From Ovis canadensis (lineage: Eukaryota; Chordata; Mammalia; Artiodactyla; Bovidae), in contig NC_091255.1 in NCBI RefSeq assembly GCF_042477335.2, forward strand, positions 28,374,501-28,438,500: a stretch of DNA of 64,000 bases. Reading direction: 5' to 3'. The notes beneath the pieces were generated by a model. The model did no database searches, was not told where the DNA came from, and saw only the letters and a program-made list of their open reading frames with translations. Position 1 is the first letter of the stretch. Each line of letters starts with the position of its first letter. Shown one piece after another: positions 10,598 through 22,641 of this stretch. The translations under genes and the position numbers were made by a program.

Positions 10598-12619
10598 ACT
10601 CTCTCTTGAGAGACTTTATACTCAAGATACTTCTTGGGAATTGGGGCTGAGGTCTCTTTCTTTTAACTTCTTTTTGTTGTGCATGGGCATAGGCCTGTCT
10701 AGTAGAGCAGAAGTCTCTTTTTACCTGATCTAATTCAAGGTATTTTTTTGCCTGAAACCAGCATTCACCCTTGTAATAACAGTAATTTAGTTCGAAACTG
10801 TTGGCCCCTTTCAGAGATGAAATAGACAGGGGCCAAACAGGAGACCTAACAGGATGGTCATCTCTGGTCCCCGGAAACAGAAGGCAACATTTGGGGTGAG
10901 GGTTGCAGGGTCTGTGACCCTTTTGGATTGGTTGGTGGTGAGGCAACAGAGCTGTGTTCCAGGAATCTTGTGTTCAGTCTGAAGTTTTCATCTTTTACCT
11001 GGGTGGGGGCTCCAGTTCCATAGAAGAACTCAAAGATATTATGTTATGTATATTTTTTTGAGTAGGAACCAAGACCCTATCTGGAGGCTGTACCAACCTT
11101 TGACTGTTTTTTCTGTTTCTGTATCCCCTCCCTTCCCTGATTAGCAATTGTTTGAATCCACCCTTTGGAACTCAGGGAAGGTCAAAGAGGCTAAAAGAAG
11201 CCTATATCCTACAGACAAAAAATGGAGAACACAGAACAGTTCTGTACTCCAGAGCCCCACAGAGTCCTGCTCAGTTTTAATTTAGGGAACTGGGCAACTA
11301 TGGCTGTGATAACTTCCTATCAAAATGGGGCATAGGACTGCCCCAGCTTGGAGAATAGACACTGAATTGTAAGTATTCCTGAGTTCCAAGTCCTAGATCT
11401 GAGTCTTGTATAATTAAAATCCTAATCCCTTGGTCTGCCATTTTGGTGTAACAGACCCAATTAGAAGTAGCTGGAGGAGGGATGACTGGAATTTTAATAG
11501 ACAAAATAAATCTCATTTATTTTTAGAATAATAGGCCTGAAACCCAGTCTGGACCTGGCACTTGGGGGAGACTTGTAGCCAGGTAGCCAGTTGCCTAGTT
11601 TTACAAAAAGTAAGGTTGCAGTTACTAGCTTTCAGCAGACATTGTTTTGAGAATGGTGGCATTTAAGCCTGACACAACTCAGAAAACTCAACTGTTAGCA
11701 ATACAACGTCTAATCTGAAATTACACCATAGTGTCACCTAGTTATATTCCAGGATGTCTGAACCATACCCACTCTATTTTGACTTTTTAACTGTAAAATT
11801 TTTTTTAATAGCCAAAGTTGATGTCACCACTAATGACATCAGTGCTCCTCTAGGTATGAAAAGATGTAAGAATTGGAACTCATAAAATCTTTTCTTGACA
11901 GGATCTAACTATCGGAAGACCTGTTCTGCCGATTTTTTCCAGAGCACAGCGTGCCTCATTCTTAATTTTAACCCTGAACTCTTTTCAGGGGCATTGAAAG
12001 TCAGCAGTTGCAGTGGCCATGATTTAATCTTTGTAGACGTAGATGGCAAGTCTCAGTTTTCAGTTGGCAGAGCCCTTTTTTGTTCATAAACTTGACCATG
12101 ATTTTGAGTGGGGCATTTCATGACCATTTTATCTCATGGTGCTGAGAATGTCCATTCTCAGGTTTGGCAAAGATTTTGTTGATAAGCCACTCAATGTGTT
12201 GTTACTGGACTAGGCCATAAAACAGTATCCAAAATTTTCTGGACCACCTGTCTTACTAGCCTCTTGGTCCAGGAAAATACCTCCTCTTGTTGCTTTTTTC
12301 ATATATAGAGTTACACTGTTACCATCATTGATCTCATATGGAACTATATATTATTTTATCAGAGGCCTCAGTCATACATTTGGCAGTGTAAGAAATAGCA
12401 ATTTTGTAAAACAGGTGAATGTTTTACAAATAATATATTTGTTATGTTACAAATAACATAGCCAGAAGTATTAGTAAAGTCACAAGTAAGACTTAAGAGC
12501 TTTCATTAGATATGGCCCAGTATATCTCAGGTCATCTAACTTAGACTGCTCTGTAGAATCTTTATCTTTTCTATAAGGCACATAGTCCAGTTTTTTAGTG
12601 TTCCTAGACTGATTATCTT

Positions 12620-14253
12620 ACAGTTCAGTTCAGTCGCTCAGTCCTGTCCGACTCTTTGCGACCCCATGAATCGCAGCATGCCAGGCCTCCCTGTTCATCA
12701 CCATCTCCTGGAGTTCACTCAGACTCACGTCCATCAAGTCCGTGATGCCATCCAGCCATCTCATCCTCGGTCGTCCCCTTCTCCTCCTGCCCCCAATCCC
12801 TCCCAGCATCAGAGTCTTTTGCAATGAGTCAACTCTTCGCATGAGGTGGCCAAATTACTGGAGTTTCAGCTTCAGCATCATTCCTTCCAAAGAAATCCCA
12901 GGGTTGAGCTCCTTCAGAATGGACTGGTTGGATCTCCTTGCAGTCCAAGGGACTCTCAAGAGTCTTCTCCAACACCACAGTTCAAAAGCATCAATTCTTC
13001 GGTGCTCAGCCTTCTTCACTTCTTAGCACTAAGCGCCGGCAGCGGCGAGCTGGCGCACTAAGCACGGCTGAGAGGAGCTACTCCAGGTCCGAGGTCAGGG
13101 GCAGCGGCCTAGAGTGCCAGGCTGCGACAGCGCGGGAACGGCCAAGAGGAGCTACCCCGCGTCCGAGGTCAGGGGTGGCGGCTGGGAGGAGACACCCCGC
13201 ATCCGAGGTCAGGGGTGGCAGCTGGGAGGAGCCACCCACGCCCGAGGCCAGGGCCTGCGGCCAGGAGGAGCATCCCGAGGAGCGGTGGCTGCCCAGGCAC
13301 AGGAGGGCCTAGAGGACCCACGTTGAAGGTCAGGAACGGCGGTGGTAAGGAGATACCCCTCATCCGTGGTAAGGAGATACCCCTCATCCAAGGTAAGGAG
13401 CAGCGGCTGTGCTTTGCTGGAGCAGCCCTGAAGAGATACCGCACGCCCAAGTTAAGGGAAACCCAAGTAAGATGGTAGGTGTTCCAAGAGGGCATCAGAG
13501 GGCAGACACACTGAAACCATGCTCACAGAAAACTAGTCAATCTAATCACACTAGGACCACAGCCTTGTCTAACTCAGTGAAACCAAGCCATGCCTGCGGG
13601 GCAACCCAAAATGGGCGGGTCATGGTGGAGAGGTCTGACAGGGCGTGGTCCACTGGAGAAGGGAATGGCAAACCACTTCAGTATTCTTGCCTTGAGAACC
13701 CCATGAACAGTGTGAAAAGGCAAAATGGTAGGATACCAAAAGAGGAACTCCCCAGGTCTGTAGGTGCCCAATATGCTACTGGAGGTCAGTGGAGAAATAA
13801 CTCCAGAAAGAATGAAGGGATGGAGCCACAGCAAAAACAATACCCAGTTGTGGATGTGACTGGTGATAGAAGCAAGGTCCAATGCTGTAAAGAGCAATAT
13901 TGCATAGGAACCTGGAATGTCAGGTCCATGAATCAAGGCAAATTGGAAGTGGTCAAACAAGAGATGGCAAGAGTGAACGTCGACATTCTAGGAATCAGCG
14001 AACTAAAATGGACTGGAATGACTGAATTTAACTCAGATGACCATTATATCCACTACTGTGGGCAGGAATCCCTCAGAAGAAATGGAGTAGCTATCATGGT
14101 CAACCAAAGAGTCCAAAATGCAGTACTTGGATGCAATCTCAAAAACGACAGAATGATCTCTGTTCGTCTCCAAGGCAAACCATTCAATATCACAGTTATC
14201 CAAGTCTATGCCCCAACCAGTGACGCTGAAGAAGCTGAAGTTGAACGGTTTTA
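12620..14253 (-). mobile_element. BovB LINE with 5' inversion (twin priming)
   Basis: The left part (12620 to ~13018) is the BovB 3' end in minus orientation. At ~13019 it switches to the BovB 5' end in plus orientation: tandem GC-rich 5' units (13060-13400), then a frame with the endonuclease-domain phrases GTWNVRSMNQGKLEVVKQEM, DILGISELKW and ITVIQVYAPTSDAEEAEVE. The middle of the element is missing. A 10-bp target duplication, tgattatctt, lies at 12610-12619 and 14254-14263, so both halves arrived in one event. The 285-codon frame starting at 13409 ends only because it runs into the target duplication. The whole element sits inside the provirus at 10143-19006. Confidence 0.88.
13060..13400 (+). 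repeat. BovB 5' tandem units
   Basis: About four ~40-base GC-rich units with the shared core tccgaggtcaggggtgg and aggagctaccccgc stand head to tail, then short units with ggtaaggagataccctcat-like text (13344-13395). They form the 5' untranslated part of the inverted BovB half and carry many CpG sites unlike the AT-rich provirus around them. Confidence 0.65.
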
Positions 14254-14263
14254 TGATTATCTT

Positions 14264-15345
14264 TAGTATGCTTTAATTGTTTTCAACACAGAGGAGACTT
14301 TAAACCTAAATTACCATATCCTGGTGTTATCTATATAAATCTATCTCATAATTGTGGGAGATTTTTGTTGTTGTTGTTGAAACTTTTCTTGTTGCTCTGA
14401 TTGAGCTTGAGTAATAGAAGAAAGCTCAAATTCATGGCCAGAGTCAGAGAAGAGATTATTAATTGGCCCAATGAGGGGATCCCATCTAGTAATATCATAG
14501 TGACCTGAATATGACTATAATTTTTTTTAAGTAAAGTTTTTCAGGGCCAACCATTTAGAGTCTTGTAGAGAATTTTGCAAAGGTAACCCAGAACTAGACA
14601 CAGATAATTGGCCACAAACCCAACAACTGGATTGATTTTTAAAACTAGCATAGGATCAGGCCTATGATAGAAAAGCACTTGATTTATATGCAAAGGTCTA
14701 AGAAGTCAAGGAAACATTACAAATGATCATACGAATCAGGTCCAGCATCTTGGGGAAGCTGTCTACCTCTGATGTCATTGTGTTCTCACCCTGGTATAGT
14801 GTAGTTTCTCCTCTGTTTGAGCATCCTTTTAAGTGAGATCGGGTCAGCTATCTTCTCTATAGACCAATCCAGTGTAGGGGCCTTTGAAAGTGAGAATTAG
14901 TCTAAGAGTTAATTTTTCTTTAGTTTCATTGTGCATGAGCTAGTTAAGAGTACCTGATAAAAAAGTCCTTCCATCCAGATTGGAGACAGTCCCTTAAACT
15001 ATGTCTTTTTTCAGTCCTGGTTGCAGGTCATGAGGCATCTGATCTTCATCCAAAGATAGATTACTAAGATAAGCTTCAGAAACAAATTTAGGGTGTTCTT
15101 TAAGAATTTAATTAAATTTTACATTAATATCACATAACAGCAAAGATCTATCTAAGAAATGAGTTTTACTATATGCAGACCTCCATTAACAAACTGGGAT
15201 TTAACATTTATTGAGACATCTTTTTCTCCCTAAAATTACCCTCATTTTTATCAAATATAACCAAATTAAGCCTAGTTTGTTTGCAAAATAGATCTGTTTT
15301 CACTAATTTTGGTCTGATGATTTATATAACCATAATTGATCATAG
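14264..15345. other. provirus interior, AT-rich, no frame
   Basis: Decayed interior of the endogenous retrovirus. No open frame or known motif was recognised. Confidence 0.5.
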
Positions 15346-15463
15346 CGGAGAAAGCAATGGCACCCCACTCCAGTACTCTTGCCTGGAAAGTCCCATGGAT
15401 GGAGGAGCCTGGTGGGCTGCAGTCCATGGGGTTGCTAAGAGTCGGACACGACTGAAGCGACTT

Positions 15464-15505
<42 letters not shown>
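15346..15505 (+). repeat. BOV-A type SINE with (CAG)n tail
   Basis: A Bov-A unit (cactccagtactcttgcctg, gagtcggacacgactgaagc) ends in about 13-14 CAG/AGC triplets from ~15465. The 12-base duplication aattgatcatag at 15334-15345 and 15506-15517 marks the insertion into the provirus. Confidence 0.9.
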
Positions 15506-15507
<2 letters not shown>

Positions 15508-15517
15508 TTGATCATAG

Positions 15518-17614
15518 ACTTTTTATTTTGCTGAAACATTTATGGAGTCTCAGACTGAACTTTTAAAATAAAACAGGGCTGGGAAACTCACACCAAAGGC
15601 TTATCACAGATTTTGCCTAACAACTCTAAGTGAATTTTTTCTTTTTTAAGGTCTCAAAATTTCTTGAGATTTTTTGTACCTGTTAGTGAGATAACCTTCC
15701 TAATTCATTTCATAAACTTACTAGAAACCTAAAAGTTTCCAATTTTTGGAGGAGTCAGAGAGAAAATATAATTGTTTCATTTATAATGTATAATTTTACC
15801 AAATATTGTCATAATTAGAGAGGAAGGTTTTCTCTACCCCTGGAAAACATAAGATTTAAACCCGTAATTTTTCAGACAGAAACCATAAAAGTTATAAGCA
15901 TATTCTCTGGTTTATTCAGTCCTTTTGTTAACTTTTGTGAAGTCATCAGGTTTTCCATTAGAATACCAGGACATATCAGAATGTTAAGAACTCCATATAA
16001 TTTCTAGGATATCTGTATTAGTAATTTTACCATACATTATAACATAAGTGGATTTATTACTCATTTGATAATCTTCTTCATGTAATTTAACCAACCAAAT
16101 AAGCATAGTTTAATATCTCTCTTTGGGATGTTTCAGGGGGCCTCTGAAGTTAGCTAGAGGTCAAAAGAACTTTAAAAGAATTTGATTTAGGAAATTTTAT
16201 CAAAAAGATAAAAGAGTTTAGAACATTTGGTCAGATTTAGTTGATGGGTGTATCATTTAGCTTGTTGATATGTCACAATGGGTATAAACACCAAGGCTCA
16301 AGGTCTAGTGAAAGTCAGCTCTGCCATCTTGGACCTATTTGGCTCTAACCAGTTTTCTGATGGCTGTGTCATTCCTAACAAAATCCATTTACCTAACTGA
16401 TTGTAATCCAATTTTAGAAAATCCTGATCATGCAGAACTCTTTTTAGTATTTTTCATATCTTTTTTTTTTAACTGAAAACATACTTTTTACTTTCCTTTA
16501 GCAACCAAGAACTAACTTTTATATTAGCATTTTATAGATTGGTGAGCATAAATACCAGTGATAATTTCTAAAACCCTTGCTTTCTTAGAACATTTTAGGA
16601 TGGCACCAAACATTATTTACTTATAGTCCCAAATCTCTTAGTTTCTCTATAAAAGGAAATTAGTGTTTATAGTAAATGTTTCAAAATCTTATTTTACTTG
16701 GAAATGGCCTAACTAGTCAATAGACTTCTAACACTTAGCACACTTAGCACAACCCTTAGGAATTCAAGTTATGCCAATCTGGAGAGACTATTTTAGACAG
16801 ATATTTTTAAAGAATAATTTTTTTAATAGAATTTATATAAAAGCTCATGTCTCATTTACATTTTTTTAGAAGTTTTTTCACTCGAGGTAATTTTCTTGTT
16901 GACAAATTTGTAACAGATATGATAATATTTAACTTATATTAAACCGAGGTACAATGAAAATATTTTGCTTAATGTTAATTACTCTAAGACATGTCTATAT
17001 TAGATAGGTCAACAAACATTAATATCAGGTATTTAACACTGAATATTTACCAGTTCACATGAACCTGGAATTAATTTAGAATTATTTGATTTGTAAGCAC
17101 TTACCTTTTTTAAGCCAATTAAATAGAGCTCATTTACAAATTAATCTCAAAAATATTATCCAGAGATAAAAACACACTGAGACATATTTAGACAGACACA
17201 ATGCAAGATCTAACTTCATTTTCTAAGTTTAGTCATTAATTAGATATTATAATATGAATTTTACTAGTTTATAAAAAACAGAATAAAACTTTTAAAGGCT
17301 TTTTCCCATTTTTCCTCAGTGTCAGGGGTTAGAGATGGTCTAGATAGGTGTTCCTGAGAGCCCTGGTCTCAAGGCATAGGGAAAGAAAATCAAATTCTAA
17401 CAAAATGGTGGCAGGTCTAAACCAAGTGGTGGCCAGACAAAGCAAAATGGGCATCAAAAATCACAACACAGAACACACAGTTAAAACACACACATATAAA
17501 CCTGGCAGTCCTCATCAGACACACCCATAAATACAAGAATACAGTCTCTCAGAAAACCTATGGAGACACAGAACTTCAGATTCAAGTACTAACACTTTAA
17601 GGAAAACATCTCAG
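15518..17614. other. provirus interior, AT-rich, no frame
   Basis: Very AT-rich, stop-dense sequence within the LTR-bounded element. It appears to be eroded proviral sequence; nothing else was recognised. Confidence 0.45.
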
Positions 17615-17974
17615 TGTTATGCCGAGTTCGAGTTCCCGAAACTGAGAGAATAAGACGTCCACAGCAATGCAAAAGCATAAAGGGGTTTTATTTCTAGCTC
17701 GAGCCAGGGCTCCCGTCTCATCTAGCACAGTGGAGTCTTGACGAGAGCCCCGAGCCCTGGGTTACAGCAGTATTTATAGGTTTAGGACGAAGACAGAGAG
17801 TTGGCAAGGGCTTATTGGCTGCAGGAGTTTTCTGGTCTTTACTGATTGGCCAGTTATCATCCCTCTGATTGGCCAGAGTTATCATCCCCGGAAGCCCCGG
17901 AAGCATGACTCAGGGATTATTTTTGGCCTAGTGTACCTCTCTGAGCCTGTCATGGCTCTGGTGAGGTTGTAACA
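17615..17974 (-). repeat. second, unrelated LTR inside the provirus
   Basis: The segment begins tgttatgccg and ends ggttgtaaca, so the tips form the TGTTA/TAACA inverted ends typical of LTRs. The minus strand carries AAATAAAACCCC as a polyadenylation signal region. It shares no text with the outer LTRs. Flanks ctcag (left) and ctcac (right) look like a drifted 5-base target duplication. It reads as a solo LTR of another family. Confidence 0.6.
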
Positions 17975-18528
17975 CTCACGTCTTCAAAGACTTCAAAGGG
18001 AGGAAAGGAAGCCAGGTTGAAAGAAGGGGGAGGAAGCAGGAGAGGGGAGCAAAAGGGGTGGCCTTACAGACATCTGCCACCTGCAGATACCCAGGCGTTA
18101 TGAGACTTTTCCCTGGGCCTCCAGAGAAGGGAGGACTGGAACTCAGCCCTACCAGAAATCAGACCAGAACAGAACCAGAATTCGAGTTCTCTGCCAAGAG
18201 GAGGTCATCAGTCTCCAATCCTCAGCTCAGGCCAGGGCCCTTCGACCAGATTCCTGCATCCAGGACCGGGGGACTAGAAAAAAGGGGGAGGATAGGAAGG
18301 GTTAAGGAGAGGAAAGAGAGAGAGAAGGGGAGAGAGGTTAATAAAGTCTCTTGTTCCTTACCGGTCGGGGCACCCTGGCCAGTTGTCTGTGTCAGGAGGA
18401 GACCAGGGACAAAAGGGTCCCAGTTGCAGTCATTGGGTCTGGTCCATTGGCAGGCAAGCTGGCCCGAGTACCCCGAGTGGTCAGGATGTCAGTCTCAGCG
18501 AAGAAGAGTCCCCGCCAGAGTTGCCATT

Positions 18529-19006
18529 TGTTGCAGGAAGGCGGACCCCTTCCAGGGCCCGAAACTGGGCTCTTGTCTAACGCTCGGAAATGAATTGTCC
18601 GAGGAGACACATGTGCTGACAAAGCAAGAGATTTTATTGGGAAAGGGCACCCGGACGGAGAGCAGTAGGGTAAGGGAACCCAGGAGAACTGCTCTGCCGC
18701 GTGGCTCACAGTCTCGGGTTTTATGGTGATGGGATTAGTTTCTGGGTTGTCTTTGGCCAATCATTCTAATTCAGAGTCTTTCCTGGTGGCACACGCATTG
18801 CTCAGCCAAGATGGATGCTAGTGAGAGGGACTCTGGGACGGACACACAGTGTCTCCTTTTGACCTTTCCCAAACTCTTCCGGTTGGTGGTGGCTTATTAG
18901 TTCCATATTTCTTACCAGGATCTCCTGTCATAAAACAACTCATGCGAATGGTTACTAAAGGGCCTGGCCAGGGTGGGCAGTTCCAGTCAGCGTGCTTCCC
19001 CTAAGA
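18529..19006 (-). repeat. 5' LTR of the endogenous retrovirus
   Basis: Homologous to 10143-10597. On the minus strand CCCAATAAAATCTCTTGC holds the AATAAA signal, and ccaatcattctaattc (plus strand) holds a reverse CCAAT-like motif in the U3 part. It is the promoter-side LTR, as the primer-binding site borders it at 18526. Confidence 0.85.
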
Positions 19007-19283
19007 GTAAAGACTGTTCATGGACCCTGAACTCTCCTCTTCCTCCTTCCCTGGCACAAGGCCAGAGTATATCCTCAGGCCCCTGGTGGGAAGACGTGGG
19101 CATCTGTCTAAATCCTCTCTGATGGAATGTGACGGGAAGAGCTGTGTACACTTCCAGGACTTAGGGTGTGTGTACACTAGGCCTTAGGGTGACCCATACA
19201 CCCCCTGATGCTTCCTTTCCTCACTCACTAGAACCCACAGCTACCCGGCCTTGACCACAAAGGCGGCAATGCCTTAGAGCAGG

Positions 19284-19490
19284 CGTCAGTAAACTACAAC
19301 AGCCACAAGCCAAATCAGGCCCAATGCCTGGTTTCATAAATAAAGTTTTACTGGAACACAGCCAGGCTCACTCGTGTACACGTGGCCTATTGCTGTTCCT
19401 ATACAACAAATGGCGGAGTTGAGTAGCTGAGACAGAGATGAGCCCAGAGACACTAAAATATGGTCTGTTTATAGCAAACATTTGCCAACC
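19284..19490. mobile_element. old hAT-type DNA transposon (MER3-like)
   Basis: The sequence runs cagtaaactacaacagccac...ataaataaagttttactggaacacag...gcggagttgagtagctgag...catttgccaacc. That order matches the well-known short non-autonomous hAT element of eutherians that I recall as MER3. The ends are imperfect. Confidence 0.55.
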
Positions 19491-19494
19491 ATTG

Positions 19495-21984
19495 TTCTTA
19501 TGTATACAGTAGGCACTCCATAAGTGAAAAATATTAACTTTCATTAAATGGGCCCCACTACTTCCACCACCAAATGTACTTGAGACACACCTATCTTGAT
19601 ACTTCCAGCCCTTTCCTTTGTTAACTACTAAAGTACCAGAAATACATGATATAGTGACAAATACTAATATCTTGCTTCCAGCCTCCCCAGCTCCCAACCC
19701 CCACATCAGTCCACCCTGCACACACAGGGGCCAGAGGAATCCTCCTGGAACACTATTGTAATCCCACCTACCTGTATCCCTGCTGCCTTGATATCAAATC
19801 AAAAGACTTACTACACTTAGCTTGCCAGCCCCAGTAACCTCTCTCCCCCAAATCAAACTTAACCCCAGTCCTACCTGAGAGCCAGTGCTGGGACCAGGTG
19901 AGGTGAGTGAGACACCTCAGGCACACAATTTGGATGGGCACCCAGTCAGTCATCGGAACAGATAATATTTTAATGCAGTATTTTAAAAAAATCAACATGA
20001 ACGCAAAAAGAGTTACAAACAACAAAAGACCGAAATTTTAAACAAGTCTTTCAGAATTAACCTCCACCTGCTCTGCATGAGTTTACAGTTTCTTTGACAC
20101 AAAAAAGGAGGTAATCAGGGGCCAGCTGCCCTCTGCCCAGGTAAAACCCACGGATCTGCAGAGATCCTTCTGAATCTCACCCCCCAACTCCATAACCCAG
20201 CCTCCTTGCTCTGCTTCCAGTACTGACAGAATCTTAGCTCTTACTAATGGAAGACATAATGTTTTAGCTTTGAGGTGTGGAGCCCCCTGCTGACTCTAGA
20301 GCCAGGTCTAATCGCTCTCCATTAGCAGCAGAACCTCTTGACATTTGCTGTGTCTGTATCCTGCCATCAGTCGGCTGTTCTTACACCCAGTGATCCAACC
20401 CTTCACAGTTACACTGGGTGACCGTCTCTGTCTCAGTGGACAGAGGAGCCTCACTGTTACATGTAGTTCACTCAACAATGACCCCGGCTTTTAGTAAAAG
20501 AAAGATGCCGGTCGCACCGTCTTTGTGGTCCAGGAACCCAGACTCTAGCAGGAAAGGTGCAGACAGGTACTCAGATCGGTGAAAACAATCAGTGAAAAGA
20601 GCAAACTTGTCAGAGGCAGTGCTGCAGAGGCGCAGAGACAGCAGCGACCCCCACTCAGAGGCAGTCAGGGCAGGGGGCCATTGGGCCTTAAAACAACTAG
20701 GGATGGAGGCTGGGTTGGGGTGAAGAGGGTGGGAGCATTTTAAGGAGAGGGAAGAGTGAAACAAAAGCAGAGAGAGTGTCAACTATAAATTGGCACTTGC
20801 CATGGGCACTTGCCATCTACTTCTAAGGATTAAACCACGTGCTGCAATAGCTGATTTTCAACACCCATGACAAGAGTCCAGGGTGGAGAACAGAAAGGAG
20901 GCACTCTGTGCTGGGGAAGAGAAACTGGCAGGACAGGTCTTCAGATAAGATATTTTCAGGAGTCAACTTTATGAGCCCAATCCTTGTATCTCCTCCTCCT
21001 ATCTAGTAAAGCACTAAAATTGTTCGTGGGGACGACTGTTCCTCATGACTAGCAAAAGCTTCACAAAACTAGAAGTAAGTTTCTGGAAAAATGTGTGTTT
21101 CATTGCATGTATTCCTCCTTCACCAATATCATATACAGACTGACCTGTCCCTCGCTGCCTCTTTGGAGCAGCTTCTCAGGAGCTATCTGAGGTGCTGTCT
21201 CCCAGGCTGCAGTCCTCATTTTGCATTTTCCAATAAAACTTAACTCACAGATCTCACACTGCGCATTTAAGGCGACAAGAGGAAAGGGACTTGCATAGTT
21301 GCTGCTCAGGAGGCAGGTGGCAGGTCTAGCTCGGACCTTCTCTAAGTGCCTTTTAGCTGGAGTTACAAGACTAGAATTCTTTTCCCACCACTGTGAGGGT
21401 CCATTGTCCAGCTAGCAGTGTTTGTCTTATCACAATATGAATAATTTCCAAAAGGTCATCACCTCTTCTCACTCACAACGGGGAAGCTGCTCAGAACTTT
21501 CTTTCTTTTTTTTTTTTAAGTCATTCTTTTACTCAACATTTGCTTTGGGTAAGAATCTGTTATTAGCTGTGTCCTCCTCCCCAGGGCCATTCACCTTCTA
21601 TGCCTTCTCTGACCGTCTCAAGCTTTGGCACCCCTACTACAGGAATTCCAAGCTGAACACAGCAGCTGGACAGAAGTGCCTGGCCTTGAAAATCTTTATC
21701 TACAGATAAGAAGCTTGGCTGAGTGAGATGCTTTCAGAGGAACAGTGACTTTAACAGCTGCACACTTCCCACATTCCCTGGGCAAACCCCAGCTTAGGGA
21801 CCCCCAACCCCCTTTCCCCAGCGAGCAGTTAGTCTGCATGGAGTACAGCTTAACAGGTGTTAGCCATTCCTGCCGGTGCGGGGGAGGGGGTCTGTGCAAG
21901 AGGGCTCCTGCCTGCCCCTAGAGGCCCCAGGAACGCCAGAACCTTGTGTTCTGATCATGTTTATCCCTTGTTCACCACCAAGGA
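19495..21984. other. intergenic, nothing recognised
   Basis: Mixed-composition sequence with no recognised exon, RNA gene or young repeat. Longest frames are about 100 codons and show no known protein. Confidence 0.45.
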
Positions 21985-22152
21985 AGGACCTCCCTGACAG
22001 CTCAGTTGGTAAAGAATCCGCCTGCAATTCAGGAGACGCCGGTTCGATTCCTGGGTCGGGAAGATCCCCTGGAGAAGGAATAGGCTACCCACTCCATTAT
22101 TCTGGCCTGGAGATCCCATGGACACGATTGAGCGACTTTCACTTCACTTCAC
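21985..22152 (+). repeat. Bov-tA SINE with target duplication
   Basis: Complete tRNA-like head (cctccctgacagctcagttg) and Bov-A body. The 14-base duplication ttcaccaccaagga lies at 21971-21984 and 22153-22166. Confidence 0.93.
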
Positions 22153-22372
22153 TTCACCACCAAGGAGGAAATCTCCACTCCTCTCCTGCTGTGCCCTCTC
22201 CTCCACCCAGTTCTGTTTCTCCTCCCCAGTAAACACCCACTCCTAACTAGAGCCCAAACCCCTCTACTATGGGGCTCACAAAGCCCTCCACACCCTCAGC
22301 CCTCACCTCCTGCAGTAACTGACACCTGGCTCCCCGCCCCTGAGATTTGGGCTCTCCCACAGCCCGACCCTG

Positions 22373-22641
22373 GAGAAGGCAATGGCACCTCACTCCAGTA
22401 CTCTTGCCTGGAAAATCCCACGGACGGAGGAACCTGGTAGGCTGCAGTCCATGGGGTTGCTAAGAGTTGGACATGACTGAGTGACTTTACTTTCACTTTT
22501 CTCTTTCATGCATTGGAGAAGGAAATGGCAACCCACTCCAGTGTTCTTGCCTGGAGAATCCCAGGGATGAGGGAGCCTGGTGGGCTGCCATCTATGGGGT
22601 TGCACAGAGTTGGACACGACTAAAGCGACTTAGCAGCAGCA
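22373..22641 (+). repeat. BOV-A2 SINE
   Basis: Two Bov-A monomers as at 1046-1314, ending gcgacttagcagcagcacag. Similar flanks (acagcccgaccc on the left, acagcccacccc on the right) look like the target duplication. Confidence 0.92.

Larger units (their letters stand above)
10143..19006 (-). mobile_element. degenerate endogenous retrovirus with paired LTRs
   Basis: Two related LTRs (10143-10597 and 18529-19006) face the same way and enclose 7.9 kb. A 4-bp target duplication, gtaa, lies at 10139-10142 and 19007-19010. Read on the minus strand, a candidate primer-binding site (starting TGGCAACTC, 18509-18526) follows the 5' LTR after two bases, and a purine-rich tract (10598-10607) stands right before the 3' LTR. 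The interior keeps no recognisable gag, pol or env frame, so it is a broken fossil. It has itself received a BovB, a SINE and a second LTR. By eye the LTRs differ at roughly 7% of sites, suggesting an age in the order of 10-20 million years. A 4-bp duplication hints at a class I element; the family is not named. Confidence 0.82.

Noticed and set aside
13409-14266. 285-codon open frame as a host gene
   Set aside because: It carries the BovB endonuclease text (GTWNVRSMNQGKLEVVKQEM) and ends where the inverted BovB meets its target duplication.
22296-22617. Minus-strand frames with repeated phrases such as PHRWQPTRLPHPWDSPGKNT
   Set aside because: These are standard antisense translations of BOV-A2/Bov-tA; the same phrases recur at nearly every SINE in the window.
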